A stretch of 38,860 bases of DNA from Gammaproteobacteria bacterium. Its GTDB lineage: Bacteria > Pseudomonadota > Gammaproteobacteria > Arenicellales > UBA868. Shown piece by piece: positions 24,891 through 33,760 of the stretch. The stretch covers positions 1 through 38,860 of the forward strand of contig DUBL01000039.1 in assembly GCA_012960345.1 (NCBI GenBank). Direction: 5' to 3'. A model generated the notes under the pieces. That model searched no databases. It saw nothing but the letters and a program-made list of their open reading frames with translations, and had not been told where the DNA came from. The translations under genes and the position numbers were made by a program. Position 1 is the first letter of the stretch, and each line of letters starts with the position of its first letter.

Positions 24891-24938
24891 TGGGTTTGCC
24901 GTTGTTACCCATTTGCTGCAAACCAACCCGCAAACCCA
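24891..24938 (+). terminator. Inverted repeat after the sucD-like gene, possible transcript end
   Basis: Nine-base arms TGGGTTTGC (24891-24899) and GCAAACCCA (24930-24938) pair perfectly, and the loop contains a second short pair GTTG (24901-24904) with CAAC (24924-24927). No run of T follows, so this is not a classical intrinsic terminator. It could block exonucleases or mark the end of the dehydrogenase/ligase transcript. A further seven-base inverted repeat GGTTCAG/CTGAACC lies just downstream at 24946-24967. Confidence 0.4.
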
Positions 24939-25088
24939 GGGACCAGGTTCAGCGTCACAACTGAACCAAGGCGCCCAGACTTGCGGGACAGCGGCGTAAT
25001 TTGTCACTATGCGCTCAAACGTCGATCCCTAACATGGCGACAGTGGGTTGCCAGTGTGATTGATTAAACGAAAACGCACCTCTACGCG

Positions 25089-25958
25089 ATGAACCAGAAA
25101 AAGACCGCACTGACGGACCGACTTCGCAACGGGGACTTCATGACAGCACCCGGTGTCTTCGATCTGATCTCTGCACGCATCGCCGATCAGTTTGAATTTC
25201 CTGCCATCTATATGACCGGCTATGGTGTGGTTGCGTCTAGCCTCGGCTTGCCCGATGCCGGGCTTGCGAGTTACACCGAGATGGTCGATCGCGTTGAAAA
25301 AATCGCATTCGCGACAGCGACACCGCTCATCGCCGACGGTGACACCGGGTATGGTGGCCTACTTAACGTTGATCACACAGTCCGCGGCTACGAACGAGCA
25401 GGCGCCTGTGGTATCCAGCTGGAAGATCAGGAATACCCCAAGAAGTGCGGCCATACTCCAAAGCGCCGGGTGATTGCCTTAGAGGATATGCTGGCGAAGA
25501 TACGAGTCGCCACGAGTGCCCGTGAATCTGATGACTTCATCATCATCGCCCGCACCGACGCGCGATCCGAGCATGGTATCGACGATGCGATCCGCCGCGG
25601 TCAGGCATTCGCTGACGCGGGCGCGGATGTGGTGTTCGTCGAAGCCCCTGAATCGATCGACGAAATGGAGAAAATTTGCCGGGCAATCGACAAGCCTTTA
25701 CTGGCCAACATGGTGGATGGCGGTCGCACGCCAGTGCTCTCAGCCGATGAATTGCGGCAAATCGGCTACCAGATCGCAATCTTTCCTGGCACTGGTTTTC
25801 TCGCTATGGGCGCCGCCGTAGAATCGGTTTACCGGCATCTCAAGACCACAGGCTCAAGCAGTGGTCTCACTACCCCGCTGCACGACTTTGACGATTTCTC
25901 GCGACTCATGGGTTTTACCCGTATCTGGGAATTTGAAAAAAAATGGGCGGATGATTAA
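25089..25958 (+). CDS. Isocitrate lyase/PEP mutase superfamily C-C lyase
   Basis: A 289-residue TIM-barrel enzyme of the ICL/PEPM superfamily. The metal-binding aspartates sit in IADGDTGYGG (residues 81-90), and EDQEYPKKCGH (112-122) carries the catalytic cysteine C120 that marks C-C bond lyases such as methylisocitrate, dimethylmalate and isocitrate lyases. PEP mutase and phosphonopyruvate hydrolase lack the cysteine, so a phosphonate role for this protein is unlikely. The products would be pyruvate or glyoxylate plus a short acid such as succinate or propionate. It lies between the dehydrogenase/ligase operon and the Opp transporter, all on the plus strand, and a hydroxyacid dehydrogenase at the far end could reduce its 2-oxoacid product. 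The ATG lacks a strong ribosome site. Exact substrate cannot be set. Confidence 0.88.
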   Translation: MNQKKTALTDRLRNGDFMTAPGVFDLISARIADQFEFPAIYMTGYGVVASSLGLPDAGLASYTEMVDRVEKIAFATATPLIADGDTGYGGLLNVDHTVRGYERAGACGIQLEDQEYPKKCGHTPKRRVIALEDMLAKIRVATSARESDDFIIIARTDARSEHGIDDAIRRGQAFADAGADVVFVEAPESIDEMEKICRAIDKPLLANMVDGGRTPVLSADELRQIGYQIAIFPGTGFLAMGAAVESVYRHLKTTGSSSGLTTPLHDFDDFSRLMGFTRIWEFEKKWADD

Positions 25959-26006
25959 ACACCGAAACTCGACATCACTCTTGATAGAACACTAGACTCG
26001 TCAATC

Positions 26007-27002
26007 ATGGCAACACTTTTACAAGTCCGCAATCTCACCACCCAGTTCTTCACTTCATCTGGCACAGTGCGAGCCGTCGATAACATCACTTTCGATGTCG
26101 ACGAGGGTGAAACGGTAGCCGTCGTAGGTGAGTCGGGCTGTGGGAAATCCGTGAGCGCGCTTTCCATCCTGCGGTTGGTGCCGTGGCCGCCAGGGAAAAT
26201 TGTCGGTGGCAGCATTAATTTTATGGGTCAGGATCTGCTTGAAATGAGCAATGACGATATTCGGCGCGTTCGTGGGCGAGAAATCAGCATGGTCTTTCAA
26301 GAACCCATGACGTCTCTCAATCCAGTGCTGTCGATCGGACTGCAACTCACTGAGACCATGCAACACCACCTCGGGCTATCACCGGCACAGGCGCTCAAGC
26401 GCGCTGCAGAATTACTCGAAATGGTCGGCATTTCTGAACCAAAGCGACGACTGGCGCAGTTTCCGCATCACCTGAGCGGCGGCATGCGTCAACGAGTGAT
26501 GATCGCGGTCGCACTCAGCTGTGAACCCAAGTTAATCATCGCGGACGAACCGACCACGGCGTTGGATGTGACAATCCAGGCGCAAATTCTGGAACTCATG
26601 AAAGATCTGACCAAGCGCCTCGGTGTGGCACTGGTCGTCATCACACACAACCTCGGCGTTGTTGCACGTTACGCCGACCGAGTCAACGTGATGTATGCCG
26701 GTAAAATCATCGAAATGGGCAGCGCACAACAGATCTACCATCAGCCGCACCACCCGTATACGCTGGGCCTACTTGCCTCGGTGCCCCGCATGGACCAGCC
26801 GCGGGGTACTCGGTTAATCCCCATCGACGGGCAACCACCGGATTTGACACGGCTTGATGGAGGCTGTGCCTTCAGGCCGCGCTGCCGGTTCGCTGTAGAC
26901 CGCTGTGCCCAGGAGTTTCCACCATTGGAAAATATTGACAGCGGACACGTATCGGCGTGCTGGCGAGTCAAGGAAATCAACGAACTGAAGAACGCTTCAT
27001 GA
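26007..27002 (+). CDS. oppD: Peptide/opine-type ABC importer ATPase (OppD/DppD-like)
   Basis: First nucleotide-binding subunit (331 residues) of a family-5 ABC importer. Walker A is GESGCGKS (41-48), the signature is LSGGM (156-160), Walker B is LIIADE (176-181), and Q98 in VFQEP is the Q-loop. The C-terminal oligopeptide-transporter domain has the four cysteines of [15 protein letters not shown] and the later ACW, a pattern that in OppD structures can hold an Fe-S cluster. Its stop overlaps the oppF start as ATGA. The ATG at 26007 lacks a clear Shine-Dalgarno sequence. The gene order D-F-A-B-C differs from the usual A-B-C-D-F, with both ATPases first. The solute is not identifiable. Confidence 0.93.
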   Translation: MATLLQVRNLTTQFFTSSGTVRAVDNITFDVDEGETVAVVGESGCGKSVSALSILRLVPWPPGKIVGGSINFMGQDLLEMSNDDIRRVRGREISMVFQEPMTSLNPVLSIGLQLTETMQHHLGLSPAQALKRAAELLEMVGISEPKRRLAQFPHHLSGGMRQRVMIAVALSCEPKLIIADEPTTALDVTIQAQILELMKDLTKRLGVALVVITHNLGVVARYADRVNVMYAGKIIEMGSAQQIYHQPHHPYTLGLLASVPRMDQPRGTRLIPIDGQPPDLTRLDGGCAFRPRCRFAVDRCAQEFPPLENIDSGHVSACWRVKEINELKNAS

Positions 27003-27997
27003 GTGATACCGGCATGACAAACGCAATACCCTTTGTCCAGATTCGAAACCTGAAAATGCACTTTCCAGTGACCGAAGGCGTGGTTATTCAGCGAACGACC
27101 GCTCACGTTAAAGCGGTTGATGGGGTCTCTTTTGAAATTCCAAAAGGTGAAACACTGGGGCTGGTCGGCGAGTCGGGCTGCGGTAAAACCACTATCGGAC
27201 GCTGCATCTTACAACTCGAGACAGCAACAGAGGGAGAAATTCTTTTCGAAGGTATCGACCTCACCCAGTTATCACAAAAAGAGTTGGTGCCGACCCGCGC
27301 GAAAATCCAAGTGATTTTCCAGGATCCGTACAGTTCGCTAAATCCACGCATGAAAATCGGCAACATGCTGGATGAGCCGATACGCGTGCATGGGATCATC
27401 ACTGATAAAGTTAAACGCAAGGAACGGGTTCGCGAACTCCTGTCTATTTGCGGACTCGATCCAAGATTTTCAGATAGTTATCCGCACGAGATGAGCGGCG
27501 GTCAGCGCCAACGCGTTGGGATAGCGCGTGCCCTAGCTTTGAATCCAGAGTTCATCATATGTGACGAAGCGGTTTCAGCGCTGGATGTATCGATCCAGGC
27601 GCAGGTAATCAACCTGCTTGAGGACCTGCGCGAGCAGTTTAATCTCACCTACCTCTTCATTGCCCACGATCTCAGCGTCGTGCGCCACATATCCAATCGC
27701 GTTGCAGTGATGTATCTCGGGAAACTGGTGGAACTTGCCGAAGGCAATGAGTTGTTCGACAACCCCAGTCACCCGTATACCCGCGCACTGCTCGATGCGG
27801 TACCGATACCTGATCCACAGGCTGAAGCCGAACGAGCACATTCAGTTATTCAGGGCGAAATACCCAGCCCGATGAATCCACCCAGCGGTTGCGTTTTTCA
27901 TCCTCGCTGTCCGCTAGCCGTTGACAGCTGCAGAAACGAGATACCCGAATTTCGACAAACCAAGACTGGACACTGGGTCGCTTGTAATCAAATCTAA
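26999..27997 (+). CDS. oppF: Peptide/opine-type ABC importer ATPase (OppF/DppF-like)
   Basis: Second nucleotide-binding subunit (332 residues). Walker A is GESGCGKT (57-64), the signature is MSGGQ (165-169), Walker B is FIICDE (185-190), with [13 protein letters not shown] as Q-loop and an H-loop histidine in [12 protein letters not shown]. The C-terminal segment [15 protein letters not shown] and the later ACN repeats the four-cysteine pattern of OppD. The open frame reaches upstream to 26957, but the ATG at 26999 overlaps the oppD stop (ATGA) and gives the normal N-terminus, so it is chosen. It pairs with OppD as a heterodimer on the OppBC channel. About 160 bases separate it from the binding-protein gene. 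Confidence 0.93.
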   Translation: MSDTGMTNAIPFVQIRNLKMHFPVTEGVVIQRTTAHVKAVDGVSFEIPKGETLGLVGESGCGKTTIGRCILQLETATEGEILFEGIDLTQLSQKELVPTRAKIQVIFQDPYSSLNPRMKIGNMLDEPIRVHGIITDKVKRKERVRELLSICGLDPRFSDSYPHEMSGGQRQRVGIARALALNPEFIICDEAVSALDVSIQAQVINLLEDLREQFNLTYLFIAHDLSVVRHISNRVAVMYLGKLVELAEGNELFDNPSHPYTRALLDAVPIPDPQAEAERAHSVIQGEIPSPMNPPSGCVFHPRCPLAVDSCRNEIPEFRQTKTGHWVACNQI

Positions 27998-28161
27998 TAC
28001 CCAAAATAGCAAGGAAATTCCTGATGTTCTATGGAAGCACAATCATTCAACTCTCGCTGGTGGGTAAATTTCACCAATTGTGCGTGCATTAATAAACGAT
28101 TTGGTTCACATTACCCTATGGAAGTATCGCAAATCAGTAAACTCAAGGAGGATAAAGAACA

Positions 28162-29769
28162 ATGAAATCCAGCTTATTTAAGCAGGGCGTCGCTGCCATT
28201 GTCGGTATAGCGTTTGCTCTGGGTGCAGTAACAGTCTCGGTTGCCGCCCCGAAAAAGGGCGGTATTCTGAACTTCGTGGTGGGCAGCAAGATCCCGTCCT
28301 ATGACGGCCATATCGAGTCGACATTCGGCATGATCCACCCGATCCGTCCGTTCTACAGTCTGCTGTTTCGGGTCAACCCTGACAATCCTGCGGACCCCAC
28401 TGACTTTCAGTGTGATGTTTGCGAAGGCAACATACCCAGTGGCGCCAAAGGTGGGACCGAGTACACCTTCAAGATTCGAAAGGGCCTCCAGTTCCATGAT
28501 GGCACGCCACTGAACGCGCACGACGTCAAGGCAACGTTCGACAAGATCGTCTTTCCGCCCAAAGGCGTCGCCAGCAACCGCAAGGCGATGTTCAAGATGG
28601 TCAAATCGATTGAGGTCCCCGATGACCACACCATTGTGTTCACGCTGAAGTTTCCGTCGGGTGCGTTCATCCCCAGCGCTGGGATGCCGTTCAATTTTAT
28701 CTACAGCAAAAAGGACCTGGATGCGCACGGTTACGAATGGCACAAGAAAAATGTCAATGGTTCGGGTGCTTTCATTTTTGTCGAACATGTCGCCGGGTCT
28801 CATGTCGCAGGCAAGCGCAACCCGAATTACCACCACGCGGGTAAACCCTATCTTGATGGCTTCAGGGCGATATCGGCACCCAAAATGTCGGTTCGGCTGC
28901 AAGCTATCCGTGGCGATCGGGCAGCGATTGAGTTCAGAGGCTTCCCGCCGAAGGCACGTGATGACTTAGTCAAAGCGCTGGGCGACAAAATCACCGTTCA
29001 GGAATCTGACTGGAACTGTGCGCTGATGTTTACCGTCAATGTCAACCACAAGCCGTTCGATGACAAACGTGTTCGACACGCACTGACCCTGGCTGTAGAT
29101 CGTTATGAAGCTTCGAAGTACCTGGCCAATATCGCGATCGTGAAGACGGTCGGTGGCATTGTTTTCCCATCACATCCGCTGGCGGCAACGGCGGCGGAGC
29201 TTGAAGGCTCGCTTGGTTTCTCGAGAGACATTAAGGCCAGTCGTGCGAAAGCGCGGGCGTTACTGAAGGAAGCCGGTGCCGAGGGCATCGAGTTCGACTT
29301 CAATAACCGCGGCGTCGATCAGCCGTACAAGGTGGTCGGTACCTGGCTGGTTGACCAGTGGCGCCAGGTCGGCTTGAAACCTATTCAGCGGGTGCAGCCT
29401 TCACCGCAGTTCTATGCCACGCTGCGCAAAAAGAAGGACTTCGACGTGACGGTCGACTTCAACTGCCAGTCGGTGGTGAACCCGATTGCGGACGTGAGCA
29501 AGTTTCTGTGCAGTGCCGGCAACCATTACTCCGGCTGTGAGAATGCGAAACTGGATGTCATCTATGACCGTCTGCTCAAGGCCGAGACTCCGGCACAACA
29601 ACGCTCAATCATGCGAGAGTTCGAAACTGAAGTATTTGATACCGCCGGGACCGCCCTGACATTGTGGTGGTACAAGATCAATCCCCATCGCTCTTATGTG
29701 AAAGGGTGGAAAATCGCGCCCAGTCACTACCTGAACCAGTCCTTGGATCAGATCTGGCTGGATAAGTAA
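28162..29769 (+). CDS. oppA: Periplasmic solute-binding protein of the Opp/Dpp type
   Basis: A 535-residue family-5 extracellular solute-binding protein. The N-terminus MKSSLFKQGVAAIVGIAFAL is a Sec signal peptide with likely cleavage near residue 28 (SVA-AP). Mature blocks include FKIRKGLQFHDGTPLNAHDV, KAMFKMVKSIEVPDDHTIVF, VNHKPFDDKRVRHALTLAVD and the final helical region ending LNQSLDQIWLDK. A very strong AAGGAGG precedes the ATG, fitting the high expression usual for binding proteins. Several cysteines (CDVCEG near 80, CQS, CSAG and SGCENA later) may form disulfides in the periplasm. A perfect 13-base hairpin follows the stop before oppB. Ligands of this family range from peptides to nickel, opines and sugars, and none can be chosen here. 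Confidence 0.93.
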   Translation: MKSSLFKQGVAAIVGIAFALGAVTVSVAAPKKGGILNFVVGSKIPSYDGHIESTFGMIHPIRPFYSLLFRVNPDNPADPTDFQCDVCEGNIPSGAKGGTEYTFKIRKGLQFHDGTPLNAHDVKATFDKIVFPPKGVASNRKAMFKMVKSIEVPDDHTIVFTLKFPSGAFIPSAGMPFNFIYSKKDLDAHGYEWHKKNVNGSGAFIFVEHVAGSHVAGKRNPNYHHAGKPYLDGFRAISAPKMSVRLQAIRGDRAAIEFRGFPPKARDDLVKALGDKITVQESDWNCALMFTVNVNHKPFDDKRVRHALTLAVDRYEASKYLANIAIVKTVGGIVFPSHPLAATAAELEGSLGFSRDIKASRAKARALLKEAGAEGIEFDFNNRGVDQPYKVVGTWLVDQWRQVGLKPIQRVQPSPQFYATLRKKKDFDVTVDFNCQSVVNPIADVSKFLCSAGNHYSGCENAKLDVIYDRLLKAETPAQQRSIMREFETEVFDTAGTALTLWWYKINPHRSYVKGWKIAPSHYLNQSLDQIWLDK

Positions 29770-29816
29770 CCCAATAGAGTTAACAAAGCGCACATTGCTG
29801 CGCGTACAAGTTAACC

Positions 29817-29846
29817 ACCGCCCGTCGTCTTCTGACGACGGGCGGT
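29817..29846 (+). terminator. Perfect 13-bp hairpin between oppA and oppB
   Basis: Arms ACCGCCCGTCGTC (29817-29829) and GACGACGGGCGGT (29834-29846) are exact inverted copies with a four-base loop TTCT, followed by AAATTTTA. The stem is strong and GC-rich. Placed after the binding-protein gene and before the permease genes, it is best read as a partial terminator or a 3'-end stabiliser that keeps oppA message more abundant than that of oppBC. Confidence 0.7.
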
Positions 29847-29867
29847 AAATTTTACGCATCAACCTTC

Positions 29868-30839
29868 ATGCACAAATACATTGCCAAGCGCCTGTTGCTG
29901 ATCCTGCCGACTCTGCTCGGTGCGGCGGTTCTTGTTTTCTTCCTGCTCCGCGCGATCCCCGGGGATGTCTGTGAGGTGCGTCTCGCTGGTTCAGGGCTCT
30001 ACGTCGACGAGGCCGAGATCGAGCTCTGTCGAGAAAAACTCGGTCTGGCGAAACCCCTAATCGTCCAGTTCTGGGACTTCATCACCGGCTATGTGGTGTG
30101 GGACCTTGGAGATTCAATGTGGACGGGCAAACCTGTCACCGAGGAGATCGGACTGCGGTTCAAACTGTCATTACAGGTCGCTCTCATGGCGACATTGGTA
30201 GCGGTGGTGATTGCCATTCCGCTCGGCGCAATCTCAGCCATCAAGCAGGACACCTGGATTGACTACGTGGTTCGATCCTTCAGCATCGCCGGAATTGCCA
30301 TGCCGTCTTTCTGGCTTGGCATTCTGATCATCCTGGGTTTGCTTATTGGCACTCAACACTTCCTTGGTACACCCTGGATGCCCCCAATTGAATACGTATC
30401 ACCATTCAAAGACCTTGCCAGTAATATGGCTCAACTGATCTGGCCCGCCGTCGCTACTGGCTACCGTTATTCCGCAGTCGCAACCCGCATGACACGGTCG
30501 GCGTTACTTGAGGTATTGCGAGAGGACTATATTCGAACTGCGCGAGCGAAAGGCATGACTGAGAAGATCATTATCAATCGCCACGCGCTTAAGAACGCAA
30601 TGCTCCCGGTCTTCACTATTATCGGCATCGAGTTTGCGTTTCTGATGGGCGGTCTCGTTGTAACTGAGCAAGTTTTCAATCTCAACGGTATCGGCAAGTT
30701 GTTCGTTGAGTCTGTCCAAGCCCAAGACTTCGCTATGACGCAACAACTGGTAATGTTAGTCGTACTAATTGCTGTAGTAACCAATTTCGTTGTCGACCTA
30801 GTGTACGCATGGCTCGACCCTAGAATTCGATACGCTTGA
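29868..30839 (+). CDS. oppB: ABC importer permease (OppB/DppB-like)
   Basis: A 323-residue inner-membrane permease with about six helices. The N-terminus MHKYIAKRLLLILPTLLGAA is the first helix. The MetI-like domain has FKLSLQVALMATLVAVVIAI, SIAGIAMPSFWLGILIILGL, the EAA motif with RTARAKGMTEKIIINRHALK and the C-terminal QLVMLVVLIAVVTNFVVDL. It forms the channel with OppC. It begins 22 bases after the oppA-oppB hairpin with a weak ribosome site, so it may be expressed at a lower level than oppA. A periplasmic loop with two cysteines (C36 and C56, in DVCEVRLAG and IELCREKLG) is present, as is common in dipeptide-type permeases. Confidence 0.93.
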   Translation: MHKYIAKRLLLILPTLLGAAVLVFFLLRAIPGDVCEVRLAGSGLYVDEAEIELCREKLGLAKPLIVQFWDFITGYVVWDLGDSMWTGKPVTEEIGLRFKLSLQVALMATLVAVVIAIPLGAISAIKQDTWIDYVVRSFSIAGIAMPSFWLGILIILGLLIGTQHFLGTPWMPPIEYVSPFKDLASNMAQLIWPAVATGYRYSAVATRMTRSALLEVLREDYIRTARAKGMTEKIIINRHALKNAMLPVFTIIGIEFAFLMGGLVVTEQVFNLNGIGKLFVESVQAQDFAMTQQLVMLVVLIAVVTNFVVDLVYAWLDPRIRYA

Positions 30840-30850
30840 GCACCTAGACG

Positions 30851-31747
30851 ATGGTAACAGTCAATCCAGCCGCTGACGCAGACGAGCTCGAAGAACTGTC
30901 AAAATCGTGGTCCTCGCAGCTGATCGACCTGATTCGCCGGCAACCGCTTGCATCCGCTGGCGGGCTGGTGGTCTTGATCATGATATTTTCCGCGATCTTC
31001 GCCAATTTCCTAACACCTTATGACCCCGAAGCAGCGTCGTGGGTAAATCAGCTATCTCCCCCAAGCGCAGAATACTGGTTGGGCACAGATGCGTTTGGCA
31101 GAGATATCCTCACAAGGATCATATACGGAGCTCGCACCGCACTTTTCGTCGGTTTCACCGCTGCTTTTGTTGGCGCGACCGGTGGTCTAATCCTCGGTGT
31201 TGCCAGCGCATACTTCGGCGGTCGATTCGATATTATCTGTCAACGCCTTGTCGACATTGTCATGGCCTTTCCCTTGATCGTATTGGCACTAGCCGTAGTC
31301 GCAACCCTGGGCGCCAGCACAGTCAACGTAATCATTGCAATCACCATTCCGTTTATACCTCAATGTGCTCGGGTGGTGCGGTCGAGTGCGCTTGCCATTC
31401 GAGAAATACCTTACGTCGATGCGGCACGGGCGCTCGGATTCAGCCATACGCGCATCATCATGAAACATATGATACCCAACGTGATGGCACCATACTTAAT
31501 CATGCTGACTACTTTCGTCGGCCAAGCCATCCTGCTAGAAGCATCCCTTTCCTATCTCGGTATGGGCGTGCAGGAACCGACCCCTGCGTGGGGCCTGATG
31601 CTACAGGGTGGTGCGGAGGAGTTTGCCGAGAGCGCACCGTGGGTACCGATCTTTCCCGGGCTGGCCATTACCATCGCAGTCTTTGGATTCAACCTTTTCG
31701 GTGACGGCCTGCGCGATGTGCTGGATCCGCGCCTGCGTTCACGCTAA
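30851..31747 (+). CDS. oppC: ABC importer permease (OppC/DppC-like)
   Basis: A 298-residue inner-membrane permease, partner of OppB. The cytoplasmic N-terminus is followed by the first helix GGLVVLIMIFSAIFANF, the periplasmic loop with APSAEYWLGTDAFGRD-like sequence (PPSAEYWLGTDAFGRDILT region) typical of OppC, then FVGFTAAFVGATGGLILGVA, the EAA motif DAARALGFSHTRIIMKHMIP and the closing GLAITIAVFGFNLFGDGLRD. It starts 11 bases after the oppB stop. A 2-hydroxyacid dehydrogenase starts 20 bases after its stop on the same strand and is probably in the operon, which suggests that the imported compound yields a 2-oxoacid or hydroxyacid. Confidence 0.93.
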   Translation: MVTVNPAADADELEELSKSWSSQLIDLIRRQPLASAGGLVVLIMIFSAIFANFLTPYDPEAASWVNQLSPPSAEYWLGTDAFGRDILTRIIYGARTALFVGFTAAFVGATGGLILGVASAYFGGRFDIICQRLVDIVMAFPLIVLALAVVATLGASTVNVIIAITIPFIPQCARVVRSSALAIREIPYVDAARALGFSHTRIIMKHMIPNVMAPYLIMLTTFVGQAILLEASLSYLGMGVQEPTPAWGLMLQGGAEEFAESAPWVPIFPGLAITIAVFGFNLFGDGLRDVLDPRLRSR

Positions 31748-31767
31748 CGCCGTCAAGCGTATTTCCG

Positions 31768-32715
31768 TTGAAACTCGCCATTCTGGATGACTACCAGCGA
31801 GTTGCGCTGTCGATAACCAACTGGTCTGTACTCGAAGATCGCCTGACGATTACTGCGTTTGATCAACATCTCGGCGACCTTGATGCGGTGGCCGAGGCGT
31901 TGCTTGATTTCGACGTCATCGTGGTCATGCGTGAACGCACACCTTTCCCAGGCGCTCTATTGGAGAGGCTGCCCAAACTCAAGCTGTTGGTCACCACCGG
32001 TATGCGAAATCTTGCGATTGATATGGGCGCCGCGCGTGAACAAGGGATCGACGTCTGCGGCACACAGATGCTCGGCTATCCAGCCGCAGAACACACGTGG
32101 GCGCTGATTCTTGCGTTGGCCAAACAGATACCACTCGAGAATGAATCCATGCACCAAGGTGGCTGGCAAGCAGGCTTCTCCAGCGGTCTTCGAAATAACA
32201 TCTTGGGAATTCTCGGGCTTGGCAAACTCGGCGCACAGGTAGCACAAGTGGCACTGGCATTTGGGATGCGCGTTCAGGCCTGGAGCGAGAACCTCACCCC
32301 CGAGCGCTGCGAAGCATGCGGTGTCACCTGGGTTGAGCGCAACACTCTGTTATCCACATCGGACATCATCAGTATTCACCTTGTTTTGAGTGAGCGTACT
32401 CGCGGCCTGATCGGCCCAAAGGAACTGGCATTGATGAAACCCTCCGCGTATTTAGTTAACACCTCGCGCGGTCCGATCGTCGCGGAAGACGCGCTGGTGG
32501 AAGCACTTCAACGTGGCACCATCGCTGGCGCGGGCCTCGACGTCTACGCAGTCGAACCCCTGCCAACAAGCCACCCTTTGCGCGCAGCGCGCAACGCCGT
32601 ACTGACCGGTCACACCGGCTACGTGATGCAGGAAAACTACGCGCAAGGTTACGGACAGGCGGTAGAAAACATCCTTGCCTGGTTGAGCGGGGCCCCAAAA
32701 CGACTTTTAAACTGA
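31768..32715 (+). CDS. D-2-hydroxyacid dehydrogenase
   Basis: A 315-residue NAD-dependent dehydrogenase of the D-isomer-specific 2-hydroxyacid family (phosphoglycerate dehydrogenase/glyoxylate reductase type). The catalytic set is R234 in NTSRGPIVAE, E263 in YAVEPLP and H282 in LTGHTGYV; the Rossmann motif is GILGLGKLGAQVAQ (residues 147-160). The start is a TTG at 31768, giving MKLAILDDYQRVAL, which is the usual N-terminus of one subgroup; the ribosome site is weak. It ends the long plus-strand run and is convergent with a minus-strand gene 18 bases away. Given the lyase upstream, it may reduce glyoxylate or pyruvate-like products, or oxidise an imported hydroxyacid. Substrate is open. Confidence 0.88.
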   Translation: MKLAILDDYQRVALSITNWSVLEDRLTITAFDQHLGDLDAVAEALLDFDVIVVMRERTPFPGALLERLPKLKLLVTTGMRNLAIDMGAAREQGIDVCGTQMLGYPAAEHTWALILALAKQIPLENESMHQGGWQAGFSSGLRNNILGILGLGKLGAQVAQVALAFGMRVQAWSENLTPERCEACGVTWVERNTLLSTSDIISIHLVLSERTRGLIGPKELALMKPSAYLVNTSRGPIVAEDALVEALQRGTIAGAGLDVYAVEPLPTSHPLRAARNAVLTGHTGYVMQENYAQGYGQAVENILAWLSGAPKRLLN

Positions 32716-32733
32716 CGGCTGATACGGCCACGA

Positions 32734-33117
32734 TTACCCATCCGCTGTGATGCCCTCACTGTCAGCATAACGAACAAGAAAGGCCTGCACTTCATCGCGT
32801 GCGGGGGCACCCGTTTCACCCGCTTGCACCGCACGCCGGTAGATAATCGCCAATGTAGCCGCGCTGAGAACAACCTGGTCGTGCCCCCGTCTTGCTTCCT
32901 GGTGCCGACTCTTGAGGCGCATTGCAACCTCTCGGCGGTGGCTGGCAGTTTCGCGAGGGCTTTCGAACTCTGCCAGGTAAGTACGTAACACATTGGCGAT
33001 GGTCGTCAGGTGTCGATCGGTATACGCCGCGCTATCGCGGCGAATGATTTCCCGCGCATCGCGCTTCAGTTGTTGTATTGCGCGCTCTCGCCACCACTCA
33101 CGTATCTGATGAAACAT
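32734..33117 (-). CDS. Hypothetical helical protein (127 aa)
   Basis: A 127-residue protein that I do not recognise. It is rich in Arg, Glu and Ala and is probably mostly helical (MFHQIREWWRERAIQQLKRD, YTDRHLTTIANVLRTYLAEF, VLSAATLAIIYRRAVQAGE). There is no signal peptide or membrane segment, and no cysteine. It starts 22 bases after the GST gene on the same strand and may be co-transcribed with it; the ribosome site (GGGAAC) is rather distant. Codon use resembles that of its neighbours, so it is likely real, but no function is suggested. Confidence 0.55.
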   Translation of the reverse strand: MFHQIREWWRERAIQQLKRDAREIIRRDSAAYTDRHLTTIANVLRTYLAEFESPRETASHRREVAMRLKSRHQEARRGHDQVVLSAATLAIIYRRAVQAGETGAPARDEVQAFLVRYADSEGITADG

Positions 33118-33139
33118 GCTGCTGTGCAGTTCCCAACCG

Positions 33140-33760
33140 TTAGGTCAACCCAATCATGATGTGGTTCTTGAACGCAGCACGCCCGCTCAGATTGTCGTAC
33201 CAACGTGCCAAATGCGGTAACTCAGCGCGTTCCATATCGAGCGTAAACCAGCGGTAGGCCATGATGCCTATCGGAATGTCTCCCATGGAGAACTGCTCAC
33301 CGGCGATATAGGCGGACTCACTTAAACGATTATCTAGCATGGTCATAAAAAACTCATACCGATCGCGGCCCGCGCTAATCGCCCCCTGATCACGCTCTGC
33401 TACAGGCGTGCGGACCAGGCCCCAGAAAACGGGCACCATCGCTGGCCCTACCGCTGTTTGTTGCCAATCCATCCACTGCTCGGCAATCGCACGTTCAGCA
33501 GGGTTCTGGGGCGACAATACATTCGGGCGATGCTTATCACTGAGGTAACGGACAATCACATTCGACTCCCACAACACGAAATCATTATCGACAATGGTGG
33601 GAATCACGCCATTGGGGTTCATCGCCAAATATTCCGGCTCTTGATTACCCCCGAACGGCCCCCCAATGTCTTCACGCTCGTATGCCAGCCCCATTTCTTC
33701 GCAGGCCCAAATAACTTTTTGCACGTTCGACGAATTATTGCGTCCTAGAATTTTCAACAT
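33140..33760 (-). CDS. Glutathione S-transferase family protein
   Basis: A 206-residue protein with a thioredoxin-like N-terminal domain (MLKILGRNNSSNVQKVIWAC) and an all-helical C-terminal domain. S9 or S10 near the start is the probable glutathione-activating residue; NPNGVIPTIVDND carries the cis-proline and WESNVIVRYLSDK the glutamate-serine pair that binds glutathione. The ATG at 33760 is preceded by AAGGAA; an extended frame to 33787 adds residues foreign to the fold. It probably conjugates or reduces an electrophile in the cytoplasm. The presence of a GST argues that the organism makes glutathione, which fits Pseudomonadota rather than most actinobacterial F420 users. Its specific substrate is unknown. 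Confidence 0.9.
   Translation of the reverse strand: MLKILGRNNSSNVQKVIWACEEMGLAYEREDIGGPFGGNQEPEYLAMNPNGVIPTIVDNDFVLWESNVIVRYLSDKHRPNVLSPQNPAERAIAEQWMDWQQTAVGPAMVPVFWGLVRTPVAERDQGAISAGRDRYEFFMTMLDNRLSESAYIAGEQFSMGDIPIGIMAYRWFTLDMERAELPHLARWYDNLSGRAAFKNHIMIGLT

Noticed and set aside
25089-25958. PEP mutase or phosphonopyruvate hydrolase, which would suggest phosphonate synthesis or breakdown
   Set aside because: The loop reads PKKCGH with the catalytic cysteine of C-C lyases; the phosphonate enzymes lack that cysteine.
28174-28902. 242-codon minus-strand open frame opposite oppA
   Set aside because: It is antisense to a clear binding-protein gene with a strong ribosome site and shows no family motif.
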